Notes: generated by a model from the letters alone, not told the origin. DNA of 64,000 nt from Frigidibacter sp. SD6-1 (GCF_030143255.1 NZ_JARJNR010000010.1:1-64000), one strand, 5' to 3'; shown: positions 17,163 to 25,905, numbered from the stretch's first letter. Translations and numbers: made by a program.

Positions 17163-17537
17163 ATGCTTCGCAAGACCATGATCCTCCTTCCCGCCGCGCT
17201 CCTTGGGGCCCTGCCGTTCGCGGCATCGGCCGAAACCATGGACCAGAGCGAGCTCGACATGTTCCGCTCCGCATCGCTCACGATCAGCCAAGCAAGTGAT
17301 GCCGCCCTTCAGGCCCATGCCGGCACGCTTGCGGCCGTCGCCTTTGGCGACGAGAACGGGCGCGCGGCCTACGAGGCGGTGGTGATCGGCGGCGACGGAC
17401 AGCCCTGGACCGTCCTGATTGACGCCAAGACCGGCGAGGTCTTCGCCTCGGCGCTGTCTTCGTCTATGGATGATCACGAGGATCAGGGCGACGGCCAGGA
17501 CGAAGAAGATCACGACGGCGAAACGAACGACGGCTGA
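17163..17537 (+). CDS. PepSY-domain periplasmic protein
   Basis: A 124-residue exported protein with a signal peptide ending 'PFAASAET'. The mature part has a PepSY-like pattern (helix 'LDMFRSASLTISQASDAALQAHAG', then strands 'AAYEAVVIGGDGQPWTVLIDAKTGEV'), followed by an acidic tail 'MDDHEDQGDGQDEEDHDGE' that may bind cations. Small PepSY proteins are commonly encoded next to OmpR-type two-component genes, as here, and may modulate sensing or be a regulated output. Confidence 0.8.
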   Translation: MLRKTMILLPAALLGALPFAASAETMDQSELDMFRSASLTISQASDAALQAHAGTLAAVAFGDENGRAAYEAVVIGGDGQPWTVLIDAKTGEVFASALSSSMDDHEDQGDGQDEEDHDGETNDG

Positions 17538-17617
17538 TCGAACGTCCCCTCGAAAATTCAGACCATTCCCCGGCCGCGTCATGCGGCCGGGACGCATTCT
17601 TGGAAAGACCGCGGCGC

Positions 17618-18289
17618 ATGAAGATTCTTTTGGCCGAAGACGATAGCGAAACAGCCGCCTACGTGGTGAAGGGTCTCTCCGGGGAAGGCCATGTCGTCGA
17701 CCATCTGACCAACGGGAAAGACACGCTGTCTCAGGCCATGTCGGGTGACTATGAGCTCTTGATCCTCGACCGCATGATGCCCGGGCTCGACGGTCTGTCG
17801 GTGTTGAAGTCACTGCGTGCGGCCAAGATCGACACACCCGCGATCCTGCTGACGGCAATGGGCGCGGTCGACGACCGGGTGGCGGGCCTGCGGGGCGGCG
17901 CCGACGATTACATCGTCAAACCCTTCGCCTTCGTCGAACTGCTGGCTCGGATCGACACGATCTGCCGAAGGCCAGCGACGCGCGATGAGGTACTGGAGCT
18001 CGTCATCGGTGACCTGCGGCTCGACTTGCTGAAACGCGAAGTCACGCGAGATGGCGAAAGTATCGACCTTCAACCCCGCGAATTCCTGCTCCTGAAGCAT
18101 TTCATGGAACGGCCCGGTCGCGTTCAGACCCGCACCGTGCTTCTGGAATCGGTCTGGGGGCTCCATTTCGACCCCAAGACCAGCGTGGTCGAAACCCATA
18201 TCAGCCGACTGCGCAACAAGATCGACAAGCCCTTCGACAAGCACTACCTCGTGACGCTGCACGGGGTCGGTTACGTGCTCCAGCCATGA
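17618..18289 (+). CDS. OmpR-family response regulator
   Basis: A 223-residue regulator. The receiver domain has the acidic pocket E7-D8-D9, phospho-acceptor D51 ('LLILDRMMPGLDG'), the conserved T in 'ILLTAMG' and the K in 'DDYIVKPF'. The C-terminal winged helix has 'QPREFLLLKHFMERPGRVQTRTVLLESVWG' and 'VVETHISRLRNKID'. The start ATGAAGATTCTT at 17618 gives a standard receiver N-terminus. It overlaps the kinase gene by 4 bp. It is the likely binder of the three TTCTTAC-N6-GTAA boxes. Confidence 0.94.
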   Translation: MKILLAEDDSETAAYVVKGLSGEGHVVDHLTNGKDTLSQAMSGDYELLILDRMMPGLDGLSVLKSLRAAKIDTPAILLTAMGAVDDRVAGLRGGADDYIVKPFAFVELLARIDTICRRPATRDEVLELVIGDLRLDLLKREVTRDGESIDLQPREFLLLKHFMERPGRVQTRTVLLESVWGLHFDPKTSVVETHISRLRNKIDKPFDKHYLVTLHGVGYVLQP

Positions 18290-19680
18290 GGCGGCCACTG
18301 TCCTGGTCGATGCGCTTCGCTCTGGCGCTGTCGGCGGTGTTTGCCATCGGCACACTGTCCGCGGGAGGGCTCTCCTACCTGTTCCTGTCGCGGGAAATGA
18401 CTGCCCGTCTGTCGGCCGATGTGCGGTCCAGCGCGGAAAGCCTTGCACAGATCGCGGCGACAGGGGACAGGACTGACCTGCGGGAACAGATCCTCGCGCA
18501 AGTACGATCCAGTCGCGACGGTGCAAGCCTCTACGCATTTGTCGATGCCGGATCTGGTCAGGTGCTCGGATCATTGCATTTTGGCGAACCGTTCGAGGGC
18601 CCGCGACGGCTGCTGGTCGGACAGGACATTCCAGAAAGCGACGTGACCGGTACCGAGAACGCCGAGGCCTATCTTGCCTACGGAATCCGGACCGACCTAG
18701 GCTGGGTTATCGCGGCACGTGACGAGGCATGGGTCGCTGAAAGCGGCGAAATCCTGATCCAGACAATCGCCTGGTCGCTGGTTCTTGCCACGCTCCTGTC
18801 CATAGGACTCGCGGTCGTTATCGCCCGTAAGAACGAAAGGCGCATTGACGGGATGGACAGGGTCCTGGACGAAGTTGGCGAAGGCAGACTCGACCGCCGG
18901 ATCGGCGACACCGGCAACGACGATCTGGCGGCGCTGGCAGTCCGGGTGGACCGGATGCTCGACCGGCTCGAAGCGGGGGTCGCGTCTATTCGGCAGGTCT
19001 CCACCGATGTCGCCCACGACCTGCGCGCCCCGCTCGCGCGTCTCCGGATGCGGCTAGAGCCTCAGGCCCTGTCCTCCGACGTGCCGACCGAGGCCCGGCA
19101 CGAAATCGGCTCCGCCCTCATGGACATCGACGCCATCTCGGCGACATTCGATGCGATCCTGCGTCTTGCCCGCCTGCAGTCAGGCACGGAGGAGCGGCGC
19201 AACGATTCCATCGACCTGACATCTCTGGCCGCCTCAGTTCACGAAATCCTGCAAGCCACTGCCGAGGAAAAGGGCCATACCCTTGATCTCGACCTGCCCA
19301 TGATGCCCATCAAGGTGGAGGGAGACGAGGAAATGCTCTCGCAGGCCCTGACCAACCTCGTGGCCAACGCCATCGGGCATTGCCCGCCCCCGACACACGT
19401 CCGGATCAGGGCCGGACTGCGCGATGCGCGGCCTTTCCTAGAGGTTTCGGACAATGGCCCGGGCATTCCCGAAGCCGACCGCGCCCGGGTACTGGAACGG
19501 TTCGTGCGGCTCGACGCCAGCCGATCGATACCCGGAACCGGGCTAGGTCTCAGCCTTGTCGCGGCCATTGCCGCCCTGCATCGGGCCGAGCTCGTTCTCG
19601 AGGACAACGGACCAGGACTGCGGGCTTCGCTGGTTTTCCAACCGCTCGCTCCAGTGGCAACAGTTCTTACGAAAGAGTAA
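18286..19680 (+). CDS. sensor histidine kinase
   Basis: A 464-residue kinase partner of the regulator. Two membrane segments (about 10-32 and 160-182) flank a periplasmic sensor of about 125 residues, then HAMP and a DHp domain with phospho-acceptor H244 in 'VAHDLRAPLARLRMRLE'. The ATPase domain has N-box 'NLVANAIGH', G1 'DNGPGIPEADR' and G2 'GTGLGLSLV'. The periplasmic domain carries no recognisable ligand motif. Metal, cationic peptide or envelope stress are plausible signals given the mprF and lipid-phosphatase neighbours. Confidence 0.93.
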   Translation: MRRPLSWSMRFALALSAVFAIGTLSAGGLSYLFLSREMTARLSADVRSSAESLAQIAATGDRTDLREQILAQVRSSRDGASLYAFVDAGSGQVLGSLHFGEPFEGPRRLLVGQDIPESDVTGTENAEAYLAYGIRTDLGWVIAARDEAWVAESGEILIQTIAWSLVLATLLSIGLAVVIARKNERRIDGMDRVLDEVGEGRLDRRIGDTGNDDLAALAVRVDRMLDRLEAGVASIRQVSTDVAHDLRAPLARLRMRLEPQALSSDVPTEARHEIGSALMDIDAISATFDAILRLARLQSGTEERRNDSIDLTSLAASVHEILQATAEEKGHTLDLDLPMMPIKVEGDEEMLSQALTNLVANAIGHCPPPTHVRIRAGLRDARPFLEVSDNGPGIPEADRARVLERFVRLDASRSIPGTGLGLSLVAAIAALHRAELVLEDNGPGLRASLVFQPLAPVATVLTKE

Positions 19681-19683
19681 GGT
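19664..19683. promoter_or_regulatory. inverted-repeat box (copy 3) upstream of cytochrome b561 gene
   Basis: TTCTTAC-GAAAGA-GTAAGGT overlaps the kinase stop codon and lies 69 bp before the b561 ATG. The left arm is perfect, and five of seven right-arm positions match copy 1. This is the weakest of the three copies, but its position ahead of a gene in the same module supports it. Confidence 0.5.
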
Positions 19684-19752
19684 GGCGGCAAGGCAATCCG
19701 AGACGGCGGCTGCCATATGAGGCGAACAACCCGCCAAAAAGGCTTCCCTCCA

Positions 19753-20361
19753 ATGTCCCTCGCACTCGAAACTCCCCAGCCGGATCAGCACGCACATTCT
19801 ACTCGCTTGGTCCATGCAGGGCTCGCCCTGTCCATCTGCACCCAACTTGCCACAAGCCTCATCATGCAGGGCCCGACCGAAACTGCGGCAGGCGACGCGA
19901 TCTTCCAGCTTCACCGCTATTCCGGTTTCGCGGCGCTGGCGTTTGCCTTCCTGTTCTGGATGACCCTGGTGTTCCGGCGTCGGGGGACGGCTCCCTCGGC
20001 ACTATTCCCATGGTTCACAGGCGAGCGTCGCCGCGCCTTCGCGGCCGACTTGGGCAACCACTTGCGCACCGTTGTCCGGGGACGCCTACCTGCCTACGAG
20101 GAAACCGGTCCCCTCGCATCGGCCGTCCACGGCCTCGGTCTGCTCTTGATGACGACAATGGCGGTCAGCGGCGGTGTCTACGCAGCGCAGGTCTGGGCGG
20201 GCCTTCAATCGCCCGAGCCCGATGGTTCGGTGGCCATGACCGTTCACTTCGCTCTCGCCAACCTCGTGTGGGTCTACCTGATCGCCCATGCCGGCATGGC
20301 GACAATTCATCACTTTGCGAGATCGGCATCTCTGGCCAAGATGTGGAGGTTCAAAGGCTGA
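19753..20361 (+). CDS. cytochrome b561-family membrane protein
   Basis: A 202-residue protein with four membrane segments and histidines in the positions expected for a di-haem b-type cytochrome ('TRLVHAGLALSICTQLATSL', 'FQLHRYSGFAALAFAFLFWM', 'SAVHGLGLLLMTTMAVSGGVY', 'LIAHAGMATIHHFAR'). Such proteins pass electrons across the inner membrane and often accompany PepSY and two-component genes. The ATG at 19753 was preferred to an upstream in-frame start because it yields the compact b561 N-terminus. Confidence 0.85.
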   Translation: MSLALETPQPDQHAHSTRLVHAGLALSICTQLATSLIMQGPTETAAGDAIFQLHRYSGFAALAFAFLFWMTLVFRRRGTAPSALFPWFTGERRRAFAADLGNHLRTVVRGRLPAYEETGPLASAVHGLGLLLMTTMAVSGGVYAAQVWAGLQSPEPDGSVAMTVHFALANLVWVYLIAHAGMATIHHFARSASLAKMWRFKG

Positions 20362-20449
20362 GGACGTACGAACGATCATGGCGGCGGCAAGAACCAATCG
20401 AGCCCGCAAAAAAAATGAACGTAGGCCAATTTTGACGCACGGCACGGTG

Positions 20450-21529
20450 TCAGATAGCGGCCCGCCACATCCGAAAGCGGCCCTGACCTGTGACTTCCCG
20501 GACCAAGCCTTTGTTTTCTAGCCACGTCAGGTTTCGCTGAACCGCGGCCCGGCTCGTGCCGGTCATTGCCTCGGCCATTGGCGCGGAGACAAGTGGCCAC
20601 TCCGTCAGCACCTGGCGTAACGCTGGCGGCGTTTTCCCCGAAAGCGTGGCAGTGATTGCCTCCGCCCGCGCCGCCCAAGCTTCGATATCGTCCAAGTGAC
20701 GCATCGCCGTTAGAATTGCGCTGTTCATCCCATCCAGCCAACGGGCCATGCGTTCGGGCGGCAAGCCCGAAACACGCAGCCCCCCCGAATGGTTCGCGGC
20801 CCCACCCATGGCGAGCGGTGCGAAGATGGCGCCGCTTCCATCGCTGGCCGCGATCCTGGACGCGGTGACGGCGGCTTCCATCTGGCCGCCGTGCCGTCCG
20901 AGACCGGCCAGGTTCCAGAGATGAAAGCCCATGCAAGCCCGCGTGATCGGGTGGAGCTCGGCTGCTGCAGCCATTACGTCCAACCATCCGCCCGCGCGAT
21001 CTTCGAAACGCTCGGCACTGTCTTCGATATTCTCGGGATCGCGGCGATCCAGAAAGGCGGCCAAGTCGACTTTTGGTCCGGGACCGCCTGTCAGGCGCCG
21101 AACAGCCCATCCAACCCTTGCCAGGGCATGTGGGTCGTCCTGTGCGCCCGAGAGCCGCATCGACACCCAGAGCGCCAGACGATCAGAACTCACCCGGTCC
21201 CCTGCGAACCAGCTAAGGTCCGCTGCCTCGATCAGAGCAAGCCGATGCCGCCAGCCTTTCGGACTGCGAGCCAACCGGTCATCCAGAGCACCCAGGCGTC
21301 CAGCCACGCGTGCCAGCCGCGCAGCGTGAACGCCTTCTGCCTTTGCCCAGTCATGGACGACAGCGGTGTCGGGCGGTTCCGCACGCGGTCCGGGAGGCAA
21401 ATCATCCAGTTCTTCTTCGAGTGGCCCAGGCAGGAACCAGAGATCCTCTTCGTGAGCCTCTTCATCCTCCTCGATGGTGTTGAGGGGGTCATTGAAATCA
21501 TCAGTAAAAGCGGATGCTTGGATCTTCAT
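20450..21529 (-). CDS. plasmid HTH protein (RHE_PE00001/DUF1612-like)
   Basis: A 359-residue soluble protein. The C-terminal segment 'LTEWPLVSAPMAEAMTGTSRAAVQRNLTWLENKGLVREVTGQGRFRMWRA' is a winged helix-turn-helix. The same arrangement ends a protein family common on rhizobial and Rhodobacteraceae plasmids (RHE_PE00001 family, DUF1612). The N-terminus (residues 1-45) is strongly acidic. An inverted repeat at 21531-21556 directly precedes the ATG, suggesting autoregulation. The function of the family is unknown to me. Confidence 0.65.
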   Translation of the reverse strand: MKIQASAFTDDFNDPLNTIEEDEEAHEEDLWFLPGPLEEELDDLPPGPRAEPPDTAVVHDWAKAEGVHAARLARVAGRLGALDDRLARSPKGWRHRLALIEAADLSWFAGDRVSSDRLALWVSMRLSGAQDDPHALARVGWAVRRLTGGPGPKVDLAAFLDRRDPENIEDSAERFEDRAGGWLDVMAAAAELHPITRACMGFHLWNLAGLGRHGGQMEAAVTASRIAASDGSGAIFAPLAMGGAANHSGGLRVSGLPPERMARWLDGMNSAILTAMRHLDDIEAWAARAEAITATLSGKTPPALRQVLTEWPLVSAPMAEAMTGTSRAAVQRNLTWLENKGLVREVTGQGRFRMWRAAI

Positions 21530-21530
21530 A

Positions 21531-21556
21531 TGCGCAAAATACTGTTCTTTTGCACA
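21531..21556. promoter_or_regulatory. inverted repeat at the start of the 20450-21529 gene
   Basis: TGCGCAAAA-N8-TTTTGCACA (eight of nine arm positions pair) lies immediately upstream of the ATG at 21529 and would cover the ribosome binding or promoter region. It is a candidate autoregulatory operator. The rest of the 226-bp gap up to 21755 is AT-rich and may include the recombination site of the resolvase, but no clear subsites were found. Confidence 0.45.
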
Positions 21557-21755
21557 TTACCCAAGTGATTTTGTGGCGGTTGCCTTCGCTCTTAATATAG
21601 TATGCGCGCGCGACTGCCGGTGAAGCCTCTCAGATCGCGCTCAGCGCAAGGAAGCCAAGTGTTTTTGGACGAGCGCGACGAGAGAGCACCTGCTTGCATT
21701 CGTTTACAAATGGTCGTTTATTAGTGGTATGTGAAACTGCAAACGGCCTGTTTTG

Positions 21756-22640
21756 ATGCCCCTGATCGGCTATGCGCGCGTCTCAACCGAGGATCAGACC
21801 CCCCTGCCCCAGTCGCAGGCCCTGAAATCCGCAGGCTGCGTCGAGATCCACGAGGAGCAGGCCTCGGGCGGAAACCGCGCGCGGCCCGTGCTGGCCCGGG
21901 TGCTGGAGCGGATCGGCAAGGGCGACACGCTGGTGGTGGTGCGCATCGACCGTCTGGCGCGGTCGCTCTCCCACCTCCTCGAGGTGATCGAACGGCTGGA
22001 GGCCAAGAACGCCTTCTTCCGATCGCTCACCGATCCGATCGACACATCCTCCCCGCAGGGTAAGTTCACCCTCCAGGTCCTCGGCGCCGCAGCTGAGTTT
22101 GAGCGCGCCCTGATCCGCGAACGCACCAAGGCCGGCCTGGCCAGCGCACGAACCAAAGGCCGGGTTGGCGGCAATCCGGGCCTGCGCGTCCGGGATCCGG
22201 CGGCGCTGCGCAAGGTGCGGCTGGCCCGGCAGGACGGCTATATGGAACGCCTGAACGAGACGGCGCAGGACTGGGTGCCCCATGTCCGCCGCCTGCGGCC
22301 CGACTTGGCTTGGGAAGATGTGGTGCGCATCGTCAACGGCCCCCTGCCCCGCGAGCGGCATTGGACGCAAAGCCGACTCCTGCGCGCGGTCAACGCCTAT
22401 GTCCGGGACGGCTTCCTACCGCCCACGGTACTGGACCGCGCCGGCCGCCGCGAAATCGACGACCGCCTGCCCGCCATTGTCGCCGCCATCAAGGGCGCGG
22501 ACCCCGAGATCACGCTTCAGGCGATCTGCACCAGACTGGAAGCGATGCGCGAGCGCACGCCCCGCGGGCGGACAAGCTGGCAGCCGTCATCCGTGAAGAT
22601 GCTGCTGGAGAGGGCTGAGAGACTGGGGCTGCTTGAGTAG
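21756..22640 (+). CDS. serine recombinase (resolvase family)
   Basis: A 294-residue recombinase. The catalytic serine is in 'IGYARVSTEDQT', and the conserved 'RIDRLARS' and 'GAAAEFERALIRERTKAGLASAR' helix follow. The first about 140 residues match Tn3-type resolvases and invertases. The C-terminal 150 residues are longer than in a minimal resolvase and contain 'SWQPSSVKMLLERAERLGL', a recombinase-like DNA-binding end. It probably resolves plasmid dimers or cointegrates. No transposase or terminal repeats were found beside it. Confidence 0.88.
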   Translation: MPLIGYARVSTEDQTPLPQSQALKSAGCVEIHEEQASGGNRARPVLARVLERIGKGDTLVVVRIDRLARSLSHLLEVIERLEAKNAFFRSLTDPIDTSSPQGKFTLQVLGAAAEFERALIRERTKAGLASARTKGRVGGNPGLRVRDPAALRKVRLARQDGYMERLNETAQDWVPHVRRLRPDLAWEDVVRIVNGPLPRERHWTQSRLLRAVNAYVRDGFLPPTVLDRAGRREIDDRLPAIVAAIKGADPEITLQAICTRLEAMRERTPRGRTSWQPSSVKMLLERAERLGLLE

Positions 22641-22718
22641 TCGCGCTACCTTGCAAATCCTCCACGACATGGAAGGATTACAAGGCTGTGGTCAGGACCA
22701 CGCTCAGTAGCTGTCCGG

Positions 22719-23114
22719 TCATGTAAAGGGGTTGACGATGCGAAGCTGGCCTTCGACCAGCAGGCCATCTTGCATGTCCTCGCTCCACAGCGTGGTGCAG
22801 CCCGCAACCAAAGCGCTGGCCACGATCATGGCGTCGTAGATCGAGAAGCCGTAGCGTTCCGCCAAGGCGCGGCCGACGTCGTGGGTCTGAAGGGTCAGGT
22901 CTTCGACGGGGCACAAGGCGCGAATGCCCTCAAGAAACGTCCCTGCTTCCTCCCACCTCAGGCCAGCCTTGCGGCGACAGTTCACCAGCGTCTCGTTCAG
23001 GACCTGAACGCTGATCCGGGGCCCCTGCCCCAGGATGACCTCGGCGCGATCGGCCTTCGAGCCGGTGTCGAGCAGGTAAAGAACGACATTCGTGTCCGCG
23101 AACTCAGCGCTCAT
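22719..23114 (-). CDS. PIN-domain toxin (VapC-like)
   Basis: A 131-residue PIN nuclease. The acidic active-site residues appear in 'FADTNVVLYLLDTG' (first Asp), 'VLNETLVN' (Glu) and 'YGFSIYDAMIVASAL' (C-terminal Asp), the standard PIN pattern. These proteins cleave RNA as toxins. The ATG at 23114 lies inside the antitoxin's end (11-bp overlap). An in-frame ATG at 23123 is also possible. Confidence 0.87.
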   Translation of the reverse strand: MSAEFADTNVVLYLLDTGSKADRAEVILGQGPRISVQVLNETLVNCRRKAGLRWEEAGTFLEGIRALCPVEDLTLQTHDVGRALAERYGFSIYDAMIVASALVAGCTTLWSEDMQDGLLVEGQLRIVNPFT

Positions 23115-23331
23115 GCGCGTCATCGCGGCTCAGGCGTTCCGCAGCGGGCAGCTTGCCCCGGAAGCGGCGCAGACCCGTCAGCACCTCATCCGCGCGCGCC
23201 AGACGACGGACTCTGACCTGGCCGTCGTCCTTGACCAGGTCGATCTGATCGCCTTCCTTGAGGCCAAGTTCGCGGACAAGCTCAGCGGGCAAACGGACGG
23301 CAAGCGAGTTGCCCCATTTCGCGACCTGCAT
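23104..23331 (-). CDS. AbrB/MazE-family antitoxin
   Basis: This 75-residue protein starts 'MQVAKWGNSLAVRLPAELVRELGLKEGD', the swapped-hairpin AbrB/SpoVT fold, and ends with a basic tail that would neutralise the PIN toxin. It is encoded upstream of, and overlapping, the toxin gene. It probably represses the operon through the inverted repeat at 23348-23371. Confidence 0.87.
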   Translation of the reverse strand: MQVAKWGNSLAVRLPAELVRELGLKEGDQIDLVKDDGQVRVRRLARADEVLTGLRRFRGKLPAAERLSRDDAHER

Positions 23332-23347
23332 CGTGACCTCCTGAGTG

Positions 23348-23371
23348 GATATACGATCAAGAATGTATATC
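23348..23371. promoter_or_regulatory. operator-like inverted repeat of the AbrB/PIN operon
   Basis: GATATAC-N10-GTATATC has perfect 7-bp arms and lies 17 bp upstream of the antitoxin ATG at 23331, overlapping the expected promoter. AbrB-type antitoxins bind such sites. The rest of the region up to repA at 23547 should hold the repA promoter, which I could not define. Confidence 0.55.
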
Positions 23372-23546
23372 ATGCTGGTTGCATGGGCAACCCTGTCCAC
23401 GAGCCCAGGCTACTCTTGTGCGTCACGCAGTGGCTGACACCAGATTTAGAAAGAGCTTGCACGAATCTGAGTCCTCCGGCAATAGTCACGGAAAAGGGCG
23501 ACTAAACGCCAAATTCCGTGAACACGCCACGGGCGCGCGAGGGCAG

Positions 23547-24731
23547 ATGAGCAGAGCCGATACACAGGAAGACCTGAACGCTGTGATCCGTCAGCATTCC
23601 GAGGTGCTGGCGGCGCAACTGCATTCGCAGCGTGAGAGCCTGTTCCCGCCCGACGCATCCAAGTCTATGCGCAAATTCACCTCTGGGGAAGCTGCTGCTC
23701 TGCTGGGTGTCAACGACTCATACCTCCGAAAGCTTCACCTTGATGGCAAGGGACCGTCGCCAGAAGTTTCATCGGGGAACCGGCGGCACTACTCAGCTGA
23801 CGATATCCATAACTTACGAATTTTGTTGGAGAAAACGGCTCGAAAGCCCGGAGATTACCTGCCCGGTCGTCGCGCCGGTGACCACCTGCAGATCATCGGC
23901 GTGATGAACTTCAAGGGTGGGTCCGGAAAGACGACCTCCTCGGCGCATCTCGCCCAACGGTTGGCCCTCAAGGGTTACCGTGTCCTGGCAATCGACCTCG
24001 ATCCGCAGGCTTCGCTTACGGCGTTGCATGGGGTTCAGCCTGAGTTTGACTTGCTGGACGGCGGCACGCTCTACGATGCGATCCGTTATGAAGACCCGGT
24101 TCCGATCGCCGCGGTGATCCGCAAGACATACATTCCGAATCTCGACCTGATTCCTGGGAATCTCGAACTGATGGAGTTCGAGCACGAGACGCCACGGGCG
24201 CTGTCTCGCGGCAACGCGGGTTTGTTCTTCTTCCGTGTGAAGGAGGCGCTGGCGCAGGTCGATGAGCGGTATGACGTCGTCGTCATCGACTGTCCTCCGC
24301 AGTTGGGGTTCTTGACCATGTCCGCGCTGTCGGCCGCGACAGGCGTTCTCGTGACGATCCATCCCGAGATGCTCGACGTGATGTCGATGAGCCAGTTCCT
24401 CAGAATGACGGCCGACCTGATGGACGTCATTGCCGACAGTGGGGCTGACATGTCGCATGACTGGATGCGGTATCTCTTGACCCGGTATGAGCCGACAGAC
24501 GCACCGCAGAACCGTATCGTCGCCTTCTTGCGGACGATGTACGGCGACAAGGTTTTGAACGCGCCGATGCTCAAGTCGACGGCCATCTCGGATGCCGGTT
24601 TGACCAAGCAGACCCTTTACGAGGTCGAACGCAGCGCGTTCACCCGGACGACCTATGACCGGGCCATTGAAAGCCTGAATGCGGTCAACGACGAGATTGC
24701 CCAGCTCATTCAGAAGACTTGGGGGCGCTGA
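23547..24731 (+). CDS. repA: RepA partition ATPase of the repABC cassette
   Basis: A 394-residue ParA-type ATPase. The N-terminal HTH ('FTSGEAAALLGVNDSYLRKLHLDG') is followed by the deviant Walker A 'FKGGSGKTTSSAHLAQ', 'LAIDLDPQASLT' and 'YDVVVIDCPPQLGF'. RepA drives plasmid segregation and represses the repABC promoter with RepB. The ATG at 23547 gives the normal RepA length. An upstream in-frame extension lacks conserved sequence. Its TGA shares an A with the repB ATG at 24731. Confidence 0.95.
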   Translation: MSRADTQEDLNAVIRQHSEVLAAQLHSQRESLFPPDASKSMRKFTSGEAAALLGVNDSYLRKLHLDGKGPSPEVSSGNRRHYSADDIHNLRILLEKTARKPGDYLPGRRAGDHLQIIGVMNFKGGSGKTTSSAHLAQRLALKGYRVLAIDLDPQASLTALHGVQPEFDLLDGGTLYDAIRYEDPVPIAAVIRKTYIPNLDLIPGNLELMEFEHETPRALSRGNAGLFFFRVKEALAQVDERYDVVVIDCPPQLGFLTMSALSAATGVLVTIHPEMLDVMSMSQFLRMTADLMDVIADSGADMSHDWMRYLLTRYEPTDAPQNRIVAFLRTMYGDKVLNAPMLKSTAISDAGLTKQTLYEVERSAFTRTTYDRAIESLNAVNDEIAQLIQKTWGR

Positions 24732-25723
24732 TGACCGACAGCAAGAAGAAGCGCATGTCCATGCTGGATAGTCTTGCAGCGGCGGGGACGCCCCCTGCTC
24801 CCGGTAGCATGATGTCTAGCAATCGGGCCCTGCGGTCGGCGCGTGATGCTGTCGATGCTCACCATGTTTGGGAGCTCGATCCGGCTGAGATCCAAGACGA
24901 GCGATACTCGGATCGCCTCGACCCAAAGGATGTGCACGATCTTCGCGCGTCGATTGAACAAAACGGGCAGACTGTGCCCATCCTTGTTCGGCGCCATGCG
25001 ACCGAGCCCAATCGGTATCTCCTCGTCTATGGACGCCGCCGTCTTGAGGCCATTCGTGCCTCCGACAAAGTGAGCAAGGTTCGCGCCCTCATCGCTAACC
25101 TGGACGATACGGCGGCACTGCGCGCTCAAGTTTCAGAGAATACTGGTAGACGTGACCTGAGTTACATCGAGCGCGCCCTCTTCGCTCAGGAACTGCTCGA
25201 TAGTGGCTTTGGCTCGCAGGCACAGATTGCCGAAGTGCTCAACGTGACCCGTTCGGCGGTATCGATGTCGATCTCGGTTGCCAAGGCGATAGGAACTGCA
25301 CTGGCCCATGCAATCGGACCGGCGCACGGCGTCGGCCGTCCCAGATGGGAAGCTTTGGCCAAGGAGCTTGCCGACAGCCGGATCGAGAACGACGATCTCT
25401 CCCGAGTTGCTCTTGATGTTCGCGCCAAGGCGGCCGCGAACGAAGAGGCGGATGAGGATCCGCAGGTTGATCCTTCGGTGGCGGCTTTTGAGGCCGTTGC
25501 GCGGCACGTAAAAAAGAGTGTGAGCTCGACGCTCGGCAAGAAGCCGAGATCGAAGACCACTGCCCTTGTGATCGATGGCACCCCCGTGGGCGCTATCAAG
25601 AGATCTGGCCGGGCGCTTCGCCTGGACCTGACGGATGTGGATGATGCCTTTGCGGAGTGGCTTGATGCCCGCGCGCAGGACGTCCTCGAAGAGCTTCACG
25701 ATCGCTGGAAAGGCGAGACATGA
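24731..25723 (+). CDS. repB: RepB centromere-binding protein
   Basis: A 330-residue ParB-type protein. The N-terminal box 'LRASIEQNGQTVPILVRRH', 'YLLVYGRRRLEAIRA' and 'QVSENTGRRDLSYIERALFAQELLD' is the ParB/RepB core, followed by the helix-turn-helix 'FGSQAQIAEVLNVTRSAVSMSISVAKAI'. It binds parS (27119-27180) and works with RepA in segregation. The ATG overlaps the repA stop by one base, which gives translational coupling. Confidence 0.95.
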   Translation: MTDSKKKRMSMLDSLAAAGTPPAPGSMMSSNRALRSARDAVDAHHVWELDPAEIQDERYSDRLDPKDVHDLRASIEQNGQTVPILVRRHATEPNRYLLVYGRRRLEAIRASDKVSKVRALIANLDDTAALRAQVSENTGRRDLSYIERALFAQELLDSGFGSQAQIAEVLNVTRSAVSMSISVAKAIGTALAHAIGPAHGVGRPRWEALAKELADSRIENDDLSRVALDVRAKAAANEEADEDPQVDPSVAAFEAVARHVKKSVSSTLGKKPRSKTTALVIDGTPVGAIKRSGRALRLDLTDVDDAFAEWLDARAQDVLEELHDRWKGET

Positions 25724-25765
25724 AGAGAGGCAGAGCAGCAACAAAAAGGAGGCACGGTACAGGCT

Positions 25766-25803
25766 AAAGAAAAGGTCCCGCAAAGCTTGCGCTCCACGAG
25801 ACC
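25766..25803 (-). terminator. Rho-independent terminator of the antisense RNA
   Basis: On the minus strand an outer stem GGTCTCG/CGGGACC (one wobble) encloses an inner stem CGCAA/TTGCG, followed by TTTTCTTT. Read on the plus strand, the same hairpin sits in the repC leader. That is how antisense pairing is thought to control repC in this plasmid family. Confidence 0.7.
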
Positions 25804-25820
25804 CCAACTTTGATCTTAGC
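25766..25820 (-). ncRNA. predicted antisense countertranscript RNA (repB-repC intergenic)
   Basis: In repABC plasmids a short antisense RNA from the repB-repC gap limits RepC synthesis and sets copy number. Here the minus strand has a -35 TTGCGG (25850-25855) and a -10 TACCTT (25827-25832) 17 bp apart. These would start an RNA near 25820 that ends at a strong hairpin (25774-25803) followed by TTTTCTTT. The predicted length is about 55 nt, as expected for this RNA class. Prediction rests on promoter-like and terminator-like sequence plus family knowledge. Confidence 0.7.
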
Positions 25821-25905
25821 ACTTTCAAGGTAGTGGGCCGGCGCGCAAACCGCAAGTCATATGTGATTCGCGGACCAGCTTTTCTATGCCTTCGTGAATG
25901 ACATC

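Noticed and set aside
21557-21755. Possible resolvase recombination site upstream of the serine recombinase
   Set aside because: Region is AT-rich, but I could not find the expected three inverted subsites.
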